A DNA stretch of 64,000 nucleotides from Sphingomonas sp. Y38-1Y (lineage in GTDB: Bacteria > Pseudomonadota > Alphaproteobacteria > Sphingomonadales > Sphingomonadaceae). Positions within the stretch are counted from its first letter, which is position 1; each line of letters begins with the position of its first letter. The DNA lies in NCBI RefSeq assembly GCF_032391395.1, contig NZ_CP135916.1, positions 3,441,001-3,505,000 on the forward strand, written 5' to 3'. Shown piece by piece: positions 19,448 through 28,444 of the stretch. A program made the position numbers and the translations under genes. Below the pieces are notes generated by a model. That model was not told where the DNA came from. It did no database searches and saw only the letters and a list, made by a program, of their open reading frames with translations.

Positions 19448-19615
19448 ATGCAGACGATTCGCAAGATTTTCACCGACAAGAAGGGCGCCACCGCGATCGA
19501 GTACGGCCTGATCGCCGCGCTGATCGCCGTTGCGGCGATCGCCGCGATGCAGGGCCTCGGCAACAACCTGACGAAGACGTTCAACAACGTCGCGTCGAAC
19601 ATGAAGTCGACCTGA
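19448..19615 (+). CDS. Flp/Fap-type pilin (second copy)
   Basis: A 55-residue Flp prepilin: a short leader with KKGATAIEYGLIAALIAV (about residues 11-28), in which Gly precedes the cleavage point and Glu+5 is conserved, then GNNLTKTFNNVASNM at the C-terminus. It is a more canonical Flp than the neighbour 157 bp upstream. A terminator follows closely. It is probably the major pilin subunit if the Tad machinery is encoded elsewhere. Confidence 0.92.
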   Translation: MQTIRKIFTDKKGATAIEYGLIAALIAVAAIAAMQGLGNNLTKTFNNVASNMKST

Positions 19616-19645
19616 TCGCTTCTGACAGGACTGATTTCCCAGCGG

Positions 19646-19680
19646 GGGCGGCAGGACCAGGTTCTGCCGCCCTTTCTGTT
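19646..19680 (+). terminator. Rho-independent terminator after the pilin gene
   Basis: The stem GGGCGGCAG / CTGCCGCCC (19646-19672) is followed by TTTCTGTT. Confidence 0.8.
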
Positions 19681-19789
19681 GATTCGGTTCGTCGCCGCCG
19701 CAATGCCGCTGATCGCAAGCGGCCGCCCGGCGCACCCAAGTTAATTTGACTTTAGCACCTCCCCGGCACAGTCGCCGGGCACATGGCCG

Positions 19790-21310
19790 GTGCGGACGGT
19801 CAGCGGCGGGGGCCGGACGAGTTTGTTCCTCAACGACGATCAGCACTGGCTCGACGGCTCGGCGACGGGCACGCGCGGCTTCGGGCGCGCCAACGCGCTC
19901 GCGCTGCCGACGCAGACCGGGATCGAGCGCGCGGCCGAGCGGTTGCGCCGCCTCGACCTCGTCGTCGACCTGGGCGCCGATATCGGTTCGGCCGCTTGGC
20001 TCCGCGGCGCCGCCACATGCCTCGGCCTTTGCGCGCTCACCATCGCGCTCGCCCCCAGGCTCGATCGTCCGATCCACGTCGTCGGCACCGCGCCCGCCAG
20101 CACTACCGATCGCGACGAGCTCGCCTCGCAATCGATCGCCCCGCTCGCGTTCGGCGCCACCAGCGGCCGGCGGATCGGCGCGACCAACGCGGTCCGCCCG
20201 CTCGCCGACACGCCCGAGCGCCCGACCCTCGATCTCTCCGCGACATTGCCCGGCGGCGACGCCATCGCTCGCACGCTCCGCCGCAGCGGCGTGGGCGCGG
20301 GCGAGGCCGACCGCGCGGCCGCGCTCATCGCCGAGCAGGTGTCGCTCGCCGACATCCGTCCGGGCACGCGCATCGACCTGACGCTCGGCCGTCGCCCGAC
20401 GCGCGACGTGCCGCGCCCGCTCGAGCACCTCGCCTTCCGCGCGCGTTTCGACCTGGCGCTAGAGGTCGTGCGCGACGGCGGCACCTTTACCGTTCGGCCG
20501 ATGCCGATCGCGATCGACGCGACGCCGCTCCGCATCCGCGGACGCGTCGGCTCCAGCCTCTATCGCTCGGCACGCGCTGCCGGTGCGCCGGCCAAGGCGG
20601 TCGAGGCCTTCATCCGCCAGATCGCGACCCGAATGCCGATGTCGCGCATCGGCGCCGACAGCCAGTATGAACTGATCGTCGAGCAGGAACGCGCCGCGAC
20701 CGGAGAGACCCGCCAGGGCAAGCTCCTTTATGCCGCTGTCGGCGAAGGGGATCGCCGGACGCAACTGGTGCGCTGGGAAGATGGCGGCCGCACCGACTGG
20801 TTCGACCCCAAGGGCGTGGGCGAGAAGAAGGGCATGATGGCGATGCCGGTCGCGGCCCGCATCTCCTCCAGCTTTGGCTGGCGCACGCATCCCGTGCTCG
20901 GCTTCCGCCGCCTGCACAAGGGCATGGACTTCGCCGCCCCCTATGGCAGCCCGATCCGCGCCGCGACCGACGGCGTCGTCGCCTTTGCCGGGCGGCACGG
21001 CGGCTATGGCAATTTCGTCAAGCTCGTCCATGGCGGCGGGCTGGCGACCGGATACGGCCATATGAGCCGCATCGCGGTCCGCGGCGGCGAGCGCGTCAAC
21101 CGGGGCGAGGTGATCGGCTATGTCGGCTCAACCGGCCTCTCGACCGGCCCACACCTCCATTACGAGCTGTGGCGCAACGGCAGCCCGATCAACCCGGCCT
21201 CGGTCAGCTTCACCACCACCTCGCAGCTCTCGGGCCGCGACCTCGCCAACTTCCGCGCGCTCGTCTCGCGGCTGATGGCGGTGCCGGTGCGCGGCGGTTC
21301 GGCTCAGTAA
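19790..21310 (+). CDS. M23 family metallopeptidase (LytM-type)
   Basis: Up to 506 residues: a short cytoplasmic N-terminus, one membrane helix (AATCLGLCALTIALA, about 74-88), a ~200-residue periplasmic region and a C-terminal peptidase M23 domain. The zinc site is intact: HKGMDFAAPYGSP (HxxxD) and HLHYELWRNG (HxH), with GYGHMSRI before it. Such enzymes cleave or regulate cleavage of peptidoglycan cross-links. The start is uncertain: GTG at 19790 or TTG at 19823, neither with a strong ribosome-binding site. A hairpin follows the stop. Confidence 0.9.
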   Translation: MRTVSGGGRTSLFLNDDQHWLDGSATGTRGFGRANALALPTQTGIERAAERLRRLDLVVDLGADIGSAAWLRGAATCLGLCALTIALAPRLDRPIHVVGTAPASTTDRDELASQSIAPLAFGATSGRRIGATNAVRPLADTPERPTLDLSATLPGGDAIARTLRRSGVGAGEADRAAALIAEQVSLADIRPGTRIDLTLGRRPTRDVPRPLEHLAFRARFDLALEVVRDGGTFTVRPMPIAIDATPLRIRGRVGSSLYRSARAAGAPAKAVEAFIRQIATRMPMSRIGADSQYELIVEQERAATGETRQGKLLYAAVGEGDRRTQLVRWEDGGRTDWFDPKGVGEKKGMMAMPVAARISSSFGWRTHPVLGFRRLHKGMDFAAPYGSPIRAATDGVVAFAGRHGGYGNFVKLVHGGGLATGYGHMSRIAVRGGERVNRGEVIGYVGSTGLSTGPHLHYELWRNGSPINPASVSFTTTSQLSGRDLANFRALVSRLMAVPVRGGSAQ

Positions 21311-21314
21311 TCGC

Positions 21315-21334
21315 GCTCCCGCGAAGGCGGGAGC
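21315..21334. terminator. hairpin between convergent genes
   Basis: Perfect stem GCTCCCGC / GCGGGAGC with a 4-base loop between the M23 peptidase and the convergent glycosyltransferase. No T-run, so termination is only likely. Confidence 0.5.
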
Positions 21335-21343
21335 CCGGGGCGA

Positions 21344-22393
21344 CTAGCGCCAGCGCTCTTGGGTCGGAGCTTCTTCGGCGGAAGCACGGCTCGCTTCCAA
21401 TACCGGCTTGCCCATCGCCCCCTGCCCCGCGCGGTACCCCAGCGTCGCGCGCCCCTGCACCGGCCCGGCAACATCCGCGACGAGGTAGAGCGGCCGCCGC
21501 TTCGCCTCGACATACAGGCGGCCCAGATACTCGCCGATCATGCCGAGCACGAGCATCTGCACCGCGCCAAGGAACACGGTGATGAGCATCGTCGACGTCC
21601 ATCCCTGCACCGCCGACCCGGTCAGGAACCCGACCGCGATGTAGATGAACAGGAGGAACGACAGGAAGAACAACGCGATGCCGATATGGCTCGCCCAGCG
21701 AAGCGGCGCTGTGGAGAAGCCGGTCACCGCATCGAAGGCGAAGCGCAGCATCTTCGACAACGGATACTTGGTCTCGCCCGCATGCCGCTCGTGCCGGTCA
21801 TAAAGGAACGGCACCTGGCGAAAGCCCACCCACGCCACCATGCCGCGGATGAACCGCGCCTGCTCCGGCAGGCTCAGGAGCGCGTCGAGCGCGCGGCGGC
21901 TCATTAGGCGGAAGTCGCCGGTATCGAGCGGGATCGGCGTGTCGGTGACCCGGTCGAGAAAGCGGTAGAAGGCCGCGGCGGTCAGCTTTTTGAAGAACGT
22001 CTCGCCCTCGCGCTTGCGACGCACGGCATAGACGACGTCGGCGCCCTCCGCCGCCATCTGCGCGCGCATGTCGGTCAGGAGCTCGGGCGGGTCCTGCAGG
22101 TCGGCGTCGATGATGAGGATCTGCTCGCCCGCACACAGGTCCAGCCCCGCGGTGAGCGCAAGCTGATGCCCATGGTTGCGCGACAGGTTGACCGCCACCA
22201 GCCGCGGGTCGGCAGCGGCCAGCCGCTGCATCACCGCCCAGGACTCATCACGCGATCCGTCGTTGACCAACACGATCTCGTGCGACTCGCCCACCGCCGC
22301 GCGCGCCGCCGCCGACACGCGCGCGTGCAGCGCCTCCAGACAGGCGGCTTCGTTATAGCAGGGGATGACGACGGAGAGAGCGGGCCGATGCAT
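21344..22393 (-). CDS. family 2 glycosyltransferase, polyprenyl-phosphate type (GtrB/DPM-like)
   Basis: The N-terminal GT-A domain begins LSVVIPCYNEAACLE, with VLVNDGSRD (about 40-48) and the metal-binding LIIDADLQDPPELL (about 92-105). Two C-terminal membrane helices (about 240-310: HIGIALFFLSFLLFIYI and LITVFLGAVQMLVLGMIGEYLGRLY) give the GtrB/ArnC/dolichol-phosphate mannosyltransferase layout. These load a sugar from a nucleotide donor onto undecaprenyl phosphate. Length 349 aa from the ATG at 22393. No flippase (GtrA-like) gene is adjacent; sugar unknown. Confidence 0.9.
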   Translation of the reverse strand: MHRPALSVVIPCYNEAACLEALHARVSAAARAAVGESHEIVLVNDGSRDESWAVMQRLAAADPRLVAVNLSRNHGHQLALTAGLDLCAGEQILIIDADLQDPPELLTDMRAQMAAEGADVVYAVRRKREGETFFKKLTAAAFYRFLDRVTDTPIPLDTGDFRLMSRRALDALLSLPEQARFIRGMVAWVGFRQVPFLYDRHERHAGETKYPLSKMLRFAFDAVTGFSTAPLRWASHIGIALFFLSFLLFIYIAVGFLTGSAVQGWTSTMLITVFLGAVQMLVLGMIGEYLGRLYVEAKRRPLYLVADVAGPVQGRATLGYRAGQGAMGKPVLEASRASAEEAPTQERWR

Positions 22394-22449
22394 GACCGCG
22401 GCGTGTAGCGCGGCGCGGGGAGTTGGGCAAAGGGGGCGCCCCCCACACC

Positions 22450-22526
22450 AGCGTTCGTTTCGAGCGAAGTCGAGAAACGCGGGACGGCGCACAACTCGTT
22501 TCTCGACTACGCTCGAAACGAACGCT
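22450..22526. repeat. intergenic inverted repeat
   Basis: Arms of 29 bp (AGCGTTCGTTTCGAGCG... and its near-perfect complement ending CGAAACGAACGCT) with a 19-base loop. It is a variant of the TCGAG/GTTCG element group, located between marC and the glycosyltransferase. Confidence 0.8.
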
Positions 22527-22531
22527 GCATT

Positions 22532-23152
22532 TTACAGAACCGTCGCGTCCAGCCCGTCCAGGATGAACTGCGTCGCCAGCGCCGCCAGTAGCACGCCGAG
22601 CAATCGCGTAATCACCGCCTCGATCCGCGTGCCGAGCAGCCGCATCATCGGCCCCGCCGCGATCAGCGCGACCAATGTGACGAGCAGGATCGTCAGCAGC
22701 GCCGCCAACACCACCAGCGACGCCGCCAGCCCCTGGGTCCGGCTCATCATCAGCATTACCGACGCGATCGACCCCGGCCCCGCGATCATCGGCATCGCCA
22801 TCGGGAACGCGGCGACGTCCTCGACCTCAGGCGTCTCGATGATCTTCTGCGCGCGATCCTCGCGCCGCTGCGTCCGCTTCTCGAACACCATCTCCAGCGC
22901 GATCAGGAACAGCATGATCCCGCCGGCGATCTTAAACGCGTCCAGGCTGACATGAAGCGCGCGCAGCAGATCCTCGCCGAACAGCGCGAAGCCGATCAGG
23001 ATGCCGCCCGCGATCAGCACCGCCCGCACCGCCATCGACCGCCGCTGGATCGGCGACGCGCCCGTCGTCAGCCCGGCATAGATCGGCGCGCAGCCCGGCG
23101 GGTCGATGATGACGAAGAAGGTGGCGAGCGCCGAGACATAAAGCTCGATCAT
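22532..23152 (-). CDS. MarC family integral membrane protein
   Basis: A 206-residue protein with six hydrophobic segments in two repeated halves. FFVIIDPPGCAPIYAGLT (about 12-30) and FPMAMPMIAGPGSIASVMLMM (about 115-135) are the paired signatures of MarC/UPF0056. The family's transport role is unproven. It lies 9 bp downstream of folD on the same strand. Confidence 0.9.
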   Translation of the reverse strand: MIELYVSALATFFVIIDPPGCAPIYAGLTTGASPIQRRSMAVRAVLIAGGILIGFALFGEDLLRALHVSLDAFKIAGGIMLFLIALEMVFEKRTQRREDRAQKIIETPEVEDVAAFPMAMPMIAGPGSIASVMLMMSRTQGLAASLVVLAALLTILLVTLVALIAAGPMMRLLGTRIEAVITRLLGVLLAALATQFILDGLDATVL

Positions 23153-23161
23153 GGCGCGATC

Positions 23162-24037
23162 CTAGATCGCCTGAGGATCGAGCGCGATGCCCGCGCGGCG
23201 GTGCGCGGCGACGAGCGTGTTGCGCAGCAGGCACGCGATCGTCATCGGCCCCACCCCGCCCGGCACCGGCGTGATCGCCGAGGCGACCGACGCGGCGCTT
23301 TCGAAATCGACGTCGCCGACCAGGCCCGTGGCCGTCCGATTGATGCCGACGTCGATCACCACCGCGCCCGGCTTGATCCACTCGCCGCGCACGAAGTTCG
23401 GCCGGCCTACCGCGGCGACGACGATGTCGGTCTGGGCCAGATGGTGCGCGAGGTTGCGGGTGCGCGAATGCGCGATCGTGACGGTGCAGTCGGCCGCGGT
23501 CAGCAGCGCCGCCATCGGCTTGCCGACGATGTTCGACCGGCCGACCACGACGGCGTTGAGCCCGCTCAGATCCTCGAGCTGCGCCTTCAGGAGCATCAGG
23601 CAGCCATAGGGCGTGCACGGCACGAAGCCGTTGAGCCCCGTCGCCAGCCGCCCGGCATTGACCGGATGGAAGCCGTCGACATCCTTGTCGGGGTCGATCC
23701 GCGTCAGCACCGCCTGCGCGTCGAGCCCGTCGGGCAGCGGAAGCTGCACCAGGATGCCGTCGACCGCATCGTCGGCATTCAGCCGATCGACCAGCGCGAT
23801 CAGCTCGGCCTGCCCGGTGTCGGCGGGCAAGCGGTGCTCGAAGCTCTCCATGCCCGCCGCGACCGTCGCCTTGCCCTTCGACCGGACATAGACCGACGAG
23901 GCTGCATCTTCGCCGACCAGCACGACGGCGAGCCCCGGCTTGCGCCCGGCATCCTCGGCGAATGCCGCCGCCAGCTCCGCCACGCGCGCGCGCAGCGTCG
24001 CTGCGGCTGCTTTCCCGTCGATCAGTTCGGCTGTCAT
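23162..24037 (-). CDS. folD: methylenetetrahydrofolate dehydrogenase / cyclohydrolase
   Basis: Bifunctional one-carbon enzyme (291 aa): 5,10-methylene-THF to methenyl-THF and on to 10-formyl-THF. Diagnostic are YVRSKGKA with the catalytic Lys (about 50-57), [41 protein letters not shown] (about 163-179, dinucleotide binding), and [16 protein letters not shown]. YggT is immediately upstream on the same strand and MarC downstream, so a three-gene run is likely. Confidence 0.97.
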   Translation of the reverse strand: MTAELIDGKAAAATLRARVAELAAAFAEDAGRKPGLAVVLVGEDAASSVYVRSKGKATVAAGMESFEHRLPADTGQAELIALVDRLNADDAVDGILVQLPLPDGLDAQAVLTRIDPDKDVDGFHPVNAGRLATGLNGFVPCTPYGCLMLLKAQLEDLSGLNAVVVGRSNIVGKPMAALLTAADCTVTIAHSRTRNLAHHLAQTDIVVAAVGRPNFVRGEWIKPGAVVIDVGINRTATGLVGDVDFESAASVASAITPVPGGVGPMTIACLLRNTLVAAHRRAGIALDPQAI

Positions 24038-24079
24038 GGCGCGCTTCCTAGCGCGCGGCCGCCTGAGCCGCCACCCGGC

Positions 24080-24388
24080 TTAAAGCGGGACCGCGCCGTT
24101 CGATGCGATGTTGAGCGCCATGCGGGCGAGGATCGTGTCGAGGATCGCGATCAGCACCAGGACGACGATCGGCGACACGTCCAGCGCGCCGAAATCGGGG
24201 AGTACCCGGCGGATCGGGCGGTAGATCGGCTCGGTCAGCACCTGGAGTCCGTTCCACACCGAACGGACGAAATCATTCTGCGTGTTGATGACGTTGAACG
24301 CGATCAGCCATGACAGGATCGCCTGCACGATCAGGATCCACCACAGCACGCTGAGCAGGATCCGGGCGATATCGATCAGGGTGAGCAA
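24080..24388 (-). CDS. YggT family membrane protein
   Basis: A 102-residue protein with two membrane helices (about 7-27 and 72-92) joined by the conserved NGLQVLTEPIYRPIRRVLPDFGALDVSPIVV. The start is a TTG, chosen because GGAGG lies five bases upstream and the protein then begins LTLIDIARILL as in the family. YggT proteins are linked to membrane organisation and division in some bacteria; the biochemical role is unclear. folD follows 42 bp downstream. Confidence 0.88.
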   Translation of the reverse strand: MLTLIDIARILLSVLWWILIVQAILSWLIAFNVINTQNDFVRSVWNGLQVLTEPIYRPIRRVLPDFGALDVSPIVVLVLIAILDTILARMALNIASNGAVPL

Positions 24389-24460
24389 ACGGGCCTCCGC
24401 GTAACTGGGTCGGTGCGGCATATCGGAACTGTGCTCGCCCCGACAAGGGCGCGCGACGCA

Positions 24461-25222
24461 TCAGATGCCGGCGTACCATTCATAGTCGGCGATATCCTCC
24501 CACAGCCCGCCCTTGCCGCCATGGATGGACTTGAGGTCGGCGACCGCCTCGATCCGGTCGACATATTTGGCGTGCTTGTAGCCAAGCTGCCGCTCGACGC
24601 GCAGCCGCACGGGCGCGCCGTGTCCGACGTCCAGCCGCCGGTCGTTAAGCCCCAGCGCCAGGATCGTCTGCGGGTGAAAGGCATCGACCAGATCGATCGA
24701 TTCGTAATAGGGGCGCCCGCCCGCATATCGGTCGGCACAGTGGAAGACGAGGAAGCGCGCCCGGTCGCTGAGGCCGACGGCATCGAGCAGCGTCGCCAGC
24801 CGCGGCCCCTGCCACTTGCCGATCGCGCTCCACCCCTCGACACAGTCGTGACGCGTGATCTGCGCGCGCTGCGGCATCGACATGAGCTGCGCGACGCTGA
24901 ACGCCTGCGGCCGCGCGACCAGCCCGTCGACGCGTACGCGCCAGTCGGCGAAGCGGCTCGCGACATGCGCGGCATAATCGGGCGTGTTCGGGTCGCGCGT
25001 GCCGTTGGTGCGGAACACCGGCGACATCTGGTCGACCCGGAACTCACGCGCGAGGGCGCCGCGGTTGAGGAGGGCGCGCTGCGTCCACTGGTTCCAGTCG
25101 GCGCCCTTGAAGATCAGCGACCGCACCGCCTCGTTCTGGCCCGCCGCATCGCAGCCCGCGAGTAGCCCGCCGGCCCCCGCGGCCAAGCCGCCGATCAGCG
25201 CGCGGCGCGTCAGGACGCTCAT
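24461..25222 (-). CDS. molybdopterin-dependent oxidoreductase, MsrP/sulfite-oxidase-like
   Basis: Exported molybdoenzyme of 253 aa. The N-terminus has a twin-arginine motif (LTRRALIGGL) and then LLAGCD, so it could also be a lipoprotein. The fold is the oxidoreductase molybdopterin-binding domain. The Mo-ligand Cys is in RHDCVEGWSAIGKWQG (about 125), with Pterin-contact regions GHGAPVRLRV and LGYKHAKYVDRIE. It resembles MsrP (YedY), which repairs periplasmic methionine sulfoxide. The start overlaps the upstream b-type cytochrome stop by 4 bases, so that cytochrome is the likely electron donor in place of MsrQ. Substrate uncertain. Confidence 0.85.
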   Translation of the reverse strand: MSVLTRRALIGGLAAGAGGLLAGCDAAGQNEAVRSLIFKGADWNQWTQRALLNRGALAREFRVDQMSPVFRTNGTRDPNTPDYAAHVASRFADWRVRVDGLVARPQAFSVAQLMSMPQRAQITRHDCVEGWSAIGKWQGPRLATLLDAVGLSDRARFLVFHCADRYAGGRPYYESIDLVDAFHPQTILALGLNDRRLDVGHGAPVRLRVERQLGYKHAKYVDRIEAVADLKSIHGGKGGLWEDIADYEWYAGI

Positions 25223-25932
25223 CGGTAATCCCTCCCAGGCACCCGCCACCGCCCCGTTACCATCGACCGCACTTCGTTGAGCGGTCCCGCCAGGATGACG
25301 AGCGCCAGGTGAACGACGATGAACGCGGCGATCGCCATCGATGCGATGAAGTGGATCGACCGCGCCGACTGGCGCCCGCCGAACAGGTCGAGCAGCCACG
25401 GCGCGACCGCGTTGAACCCCGGCGACATCGTCAGCCCCGTCGCGATGACGAGCGGCAGCGCCAGAAAGATGACGCCGACATAGCTCAACTTCTGGAGCGT
25501 GTTGAACGCCCCCGGCCGCTCCGGATCGTGGAAGCGGAGCGCCAGATGCTCGCGCACGTCATGCGCCAGATGCCCGGGCGACAGCTCCGCCGCGCGCAGC
25601 CGAAGGTCGCGCTGGAAATGCCGGTTGAGGAGGCTGGCGATCATGAACGCCAGCAGCGCGAACCCTAGGATCAGCGCGAACGTCAGATGCCACCGCCGCG
25701 CAAGCGCCAGGTTATAGGTCGACGGGATCGTCAGCCAACCCGGCACCCGCCCCCCCTCGAACACCCAGGCGATACGGAACCAGGGCTGGTCGAAATTGGC
25801 GCCGAACTGTCCCCAATAAAGCTGCGGATGTGCGTTGAGGATCATCAATCCCGACCCGAGCAGCACGAAGATCGCCAGCGCGCTGATCCAGTGCCACAGC
25901 CGCGTGGCGAGCTTGTGCTTGGCAATCCACAT
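25219..25932 (-). CDS. cytochrome b561-type membrane subunit
   Basis: A 237-residue protein with four to five membrane helices. His residues placed for b-haem binding are in RLWHWISALAIFVLL (helix 1), RRWHLTFALILG, and SIHFIASMAIAAFIVVHLALVI (last helices). This is the layout of the Ni/Fe-hydrogenase cytochrome b / DUF4405-like group that passes quinol electrons to periplasmic partners. The ATG at 25932 is preferred over an in-frame GTG at 25941 because AAGG is suitably placed. It overlaps the MsrP-like gene (ATGA), supporting one two-subunit enzyme. Confidence 0.85.
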   Translation of the reverse strand: MWIAKHKLATRLWHWISALAIFVLLGSGLMILNAHPQLYWGQFGANFDQPWFRIAWVFEGGRVPGWLTIPSTYNLALARRWHLTFALILGFALLAFMIASLLNRHFQRDLRLRAAELSPGHLAHDVREHLALRFHDPERPGAFNTLQKLSYVGVIFLALPLVIATGLTMSPGFNAVAPWLLDLFGGRQSARSIHFIASMAIAAFIVVHLALVILAGPLNEVRSMVTGRWRVPGRDYR

Positions 25933-25942
25933 TCCGGCCACC

Positions 25943-26701
25943 TTACCCGTAAGCGCGCACGAAGAACACGACCGTCGTCACGGTCGTCACGGTCAGCGTC
26001 CATCCGCGCACCAGCCCGGGCGACAATCGCCGTCCGAGCAGCGCGCCGACCCAGCCGCCGATCGCCGCACCGACCAGCATCGGCACGCAAGCCGCCCATC
26101 CGACCATCGCGAATGTGACGAAGATCACCGTCGCCGACGCGTTCGCCATTCCCAGCATCAGCGTGCGCGGCGCCATCAGCCGGTGCGGCGGCTCGCCCGC
26201 CAGCAGCCCCCACATCGCGGTCAGCATCAGCCCCATGCCGCCGCCGAAATAGCCGCCATAGACGCCGAGCAGCACCTGCGCCGCGACCAGGGCGCGCGGC
26301 CCCGGCGTCGCATGCCGCTGCAACGCCGCCGCCGCCCGCTTGCCGAACGCGACGGCGATCGTGGCCAGCAGGAGCAGCCACGGCACGACGACGTCGAACA
26401 CCTGTGTCGGCGTCACCACCAGCAACAGGCTGCCGACCAGCCCCGCCAGGAAGGTGATCGCCGACAGCGTCCGGATCGACACGCCGCCGATCGGCTGGAG
26501 CCCCTTGCGATACGTCCAGGCGCTGGCGAGCGCGCCCGGCTGCAGCGCGACGTTCGAGGTCGCGTTGGCGATCGGGCTGGGCAGGCCGATCGCGATCAGC
26601 GCCGGCATCGTCGCGAACGTCCCGCCGCCCGCCAGCGCGTTCATCGCTCCGCCGAGCAGACCGGCGCCGGCCGCAAGCGCAAGGGGAGCAGGATCAAGCA
26701 T
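25943..26701 (-). CDS. sulfite exporter TauE/SafE (TSUP) family protein
   Basis: A 252-residue membrane protein with about eight helices in two repeats. AGAGLLGGAMNALAGGGTFATMPALIAIGLP (first 20 residues about 10-29) and VYGGYFGGGMGLMLTAMWGL (about 150-170) are the TSUP half-repeat signatures. The family exports sulfite, sulfoacetate or other small anions. It precedes the cytochrome/MsrP-like pair by about 10 bp on the same strand, so a link to oxidised-sulfur chemistry is possible but not shown. Confidence 0.88.
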   Translation of the reverse strand: MLDPAPLALAAGAGLLGGAMNALAGGGTFATMPALIAIGLPSPIANATSNVALQPGALASAWTYRKGLQPIGGVSIRTLSAITFLAGLVGSLLLVVTPTQVFDVVVPWLLLLATIAVAFGKRAAAALQRHATPGPRALVAAQVLLGVYGGYFGGGMGLMLTAMWGLLAGEPPHRLMAPRTLMLGMANASATVIFVTFAMVGWAACVPMLVGAAIGGWVGALLGRRLSPGLVRGWTLTVTTVTTVVFFVRAYG

Positions 26702-26764
26702 CGCCCGCCGCCCTGCGCCGCACACCGCGCGCCTGTCCAGCGCCCCACGCCAGCGTCAGAACGA

Positions 26765-28231
26765 TCAGTCCGCCAATGCCCAGTTCGCTTCCAGCAAGCC
26801 GGTCGTCCGCTCACCGCGTCGCGCCATCACGCCCGCCTGCGCCAGCGCCGCGATCACCGCGTCGCCCGGCCCCGTCGCCCCGTCGATCGCCGGCGGCAGG
26901 CCGGTCCGCTTCGCCATCCATGCGATCAGTTCGACCGCCTGCGGGTCGGGCACATCCTCGTTCAACTGGATCGCAATCGGCTCGGGCAAGGGCGGCACGA
27001 TCTCGATCCGCCACCCCGGCGCGCCCGCCGCAACGCGCTGTTCGAGCAGGCGATAGGCCGCGGCGCTCGCGCCGGGCAACGGCACCGCGCGCGCCAGCGC
27101 ATGCCGCTGGTCGACGTCGATCATGATCGCTTCGCGCGGCGTGCCGGTGACGAGCGCCAGCCGCTCTGCCACCTGCTGCCCCATCCGGTCGCCCAGCCGC
27201 CCGGCGGCATTGGCGATCTGTGCCGCTTCCGCCTCCGCGCCGGTACCCACCCGGTATTGGTCGATCGAGACGCTGACCGGCCGCCCCGCGCGCTGGCGAA
27301 GCTCGGCGGCGGCGTGCCGCTCGGCCTCGCGGTTGCTGCGCGGGGTCAGCACCGTCGCCTCCACCCGGATGCGATCCGCGCCATAGGTGACATCGACCTG
27401 GCTCAACCGCGCCGCGCCGCCGAACTCGGCCGCGATCACCTCCCGCACCTGGCGCGAGAAGATCGACTCCCACGCGATCTGGCGCAGCGAAACGCCCAGC
27501 GGCACCGCCAAGGCGGCGAGCAGCGCGACGATCAGGAAGGTCTGGAACAATGTATGCTGCGGCGAGAGATGCGCGCCAAACCCGTGCAACCGCGCGATCA
27601 CGGCCGCCGACAGCGCGATCGTCACGAAGTTGGTGACGAACAGCAGGATCGCTCCGCCCAGCACCGTCGCGTTCTGCGTCGCGAGGCCGAACCCGACCAC
27701 GCACAAGGGCGGCATCAGCGCGGTCGCGATCGCGACACCCACCACCGTCCCGTGCCGCCCGTGGATCATCGCATAGGCACCTGCCAGCGCCGAGAACAAC
27801 GCCACGAACAGGTCGAACAGATTGGGCCGCGTGCGCGACGCGATCTCGTCGGTCGCATTTTGGAGCGGCGAGAACAGGACGATCAGCGCACTGAACGCCA
27901 CCGCCAGCACGATGCCGAGCGCCAACGCCGCCAGCGCCGCGCGGATCTCGCGCCAATCGAACGTCGCGATCCCGAAGCCCAGTCCGATGATCGGCCCCAT
28001 CAGCGGCGAGATCAGCATCGCCCCCAGCACGATCACCGGCGAGGGCAGCAGCATGCCCAGCATCGCGATGCCCGCCGCCATCAGCGTCATGAACGCATAG
28101 CGCCCATTCCAGCGCGCATCGTCGCGCACCTGGGTCAGCACCGCTTCATGGTCCAGCCCGCGGCGAAGATGCGCGGCCCACCAGCGGCGGACGGCGACGA
28201 AGGAAGCGCGATTGCGCGCGAATACCGTCAT
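26765..28231 (-). CDS. DUF389 (TIGR00341-type) membrane protein
   Basis: The N-terminal half (about 45-250) has six or more helices with GMLLPSPVIVLGAMLISPLMGPIIGLGFG (first 20 residues about 59-78) and GVAIATALMPPLCVVGFGLA, which identify DUF389. The C-terminal ~230 residues are a soluble region, unusually long compared with short DUF389 proteins. Function unknown; it could be a transporter or channel with a regulatory tail. 488 aa. The TSUP gene follows 63 bp downstream on the same strand. Confidence 0.85.
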   Translation of the reverse strand: MTVFARNRASFVAVRRWWAAHLRRGLDHEAVLTQVRDDARWNGRYAFMTLMAAGIAMLGMLLPSPVIVLGAMLISPLMGPIIGLGFGIATFDWREIRAALAALALGIVLAVAFSALIVLFSPLQNATDEIASRTRPNLFDLFVALFSALAGAYAMIHGRHGTVVGVAIATALMPPLCVVGFGLATQNATVLGGAILLFVTNFVTIALSAAVIARLHGFGAHLSPQHTLFQTFLIVALLAALAVPLGVSLRQIAWESIFSRQVREVIAAEFGGAARLSQVDVTYGADRIRVEATVLTPRSNREAERHAAAELRQRAGRPVSVSIDQYRVGTGAEAEAAQIANAAGRLGDRMGQQVAERLALVTGTPREAIMIDVDQRHALARAVPLPGASAAAYRLLEQRVAAGAPGWRIEIVPPLPEPIAIQLNEDVPDPQAVELIAWMAKRTGLPPAIDGATGPGDAVIAALAQAGVMARRGERTTGLLEANWALAD

Positions 28232-28410
28232 GGATCAGCCACTAGGGCCTTTGCCCCGCCCCGACCAGTGCATCCGAGCTCGGGAGCAACTGCAGGATAT
28301 TTCAGCTTGGTGTCGCATGCGAGACGACGTCGACGATGCGTAGCGACGCGCGCATGAATGATCCCGCCATTCAGGCGGACTCGTGCATCCTCCACGCGCA
28401 GCTGCACGGA

Positions 28411-28435
28411 CCGGGAAGACTGATTGCCTTCCCGG
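28411..28435 (-). terminator. hairpin downstream of etfA
   Basis: Stem CCGGGAAG / CTTCCCGG with a 9-base loop lies just after the etfA stop on the minus strand. It lacks a strong T-run, so termination is inferred. The rest of 28232-28444 shows nothing recognisable. Confidence 0.5.
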
Positions 28436-28444
28436 CCTTGTGCG

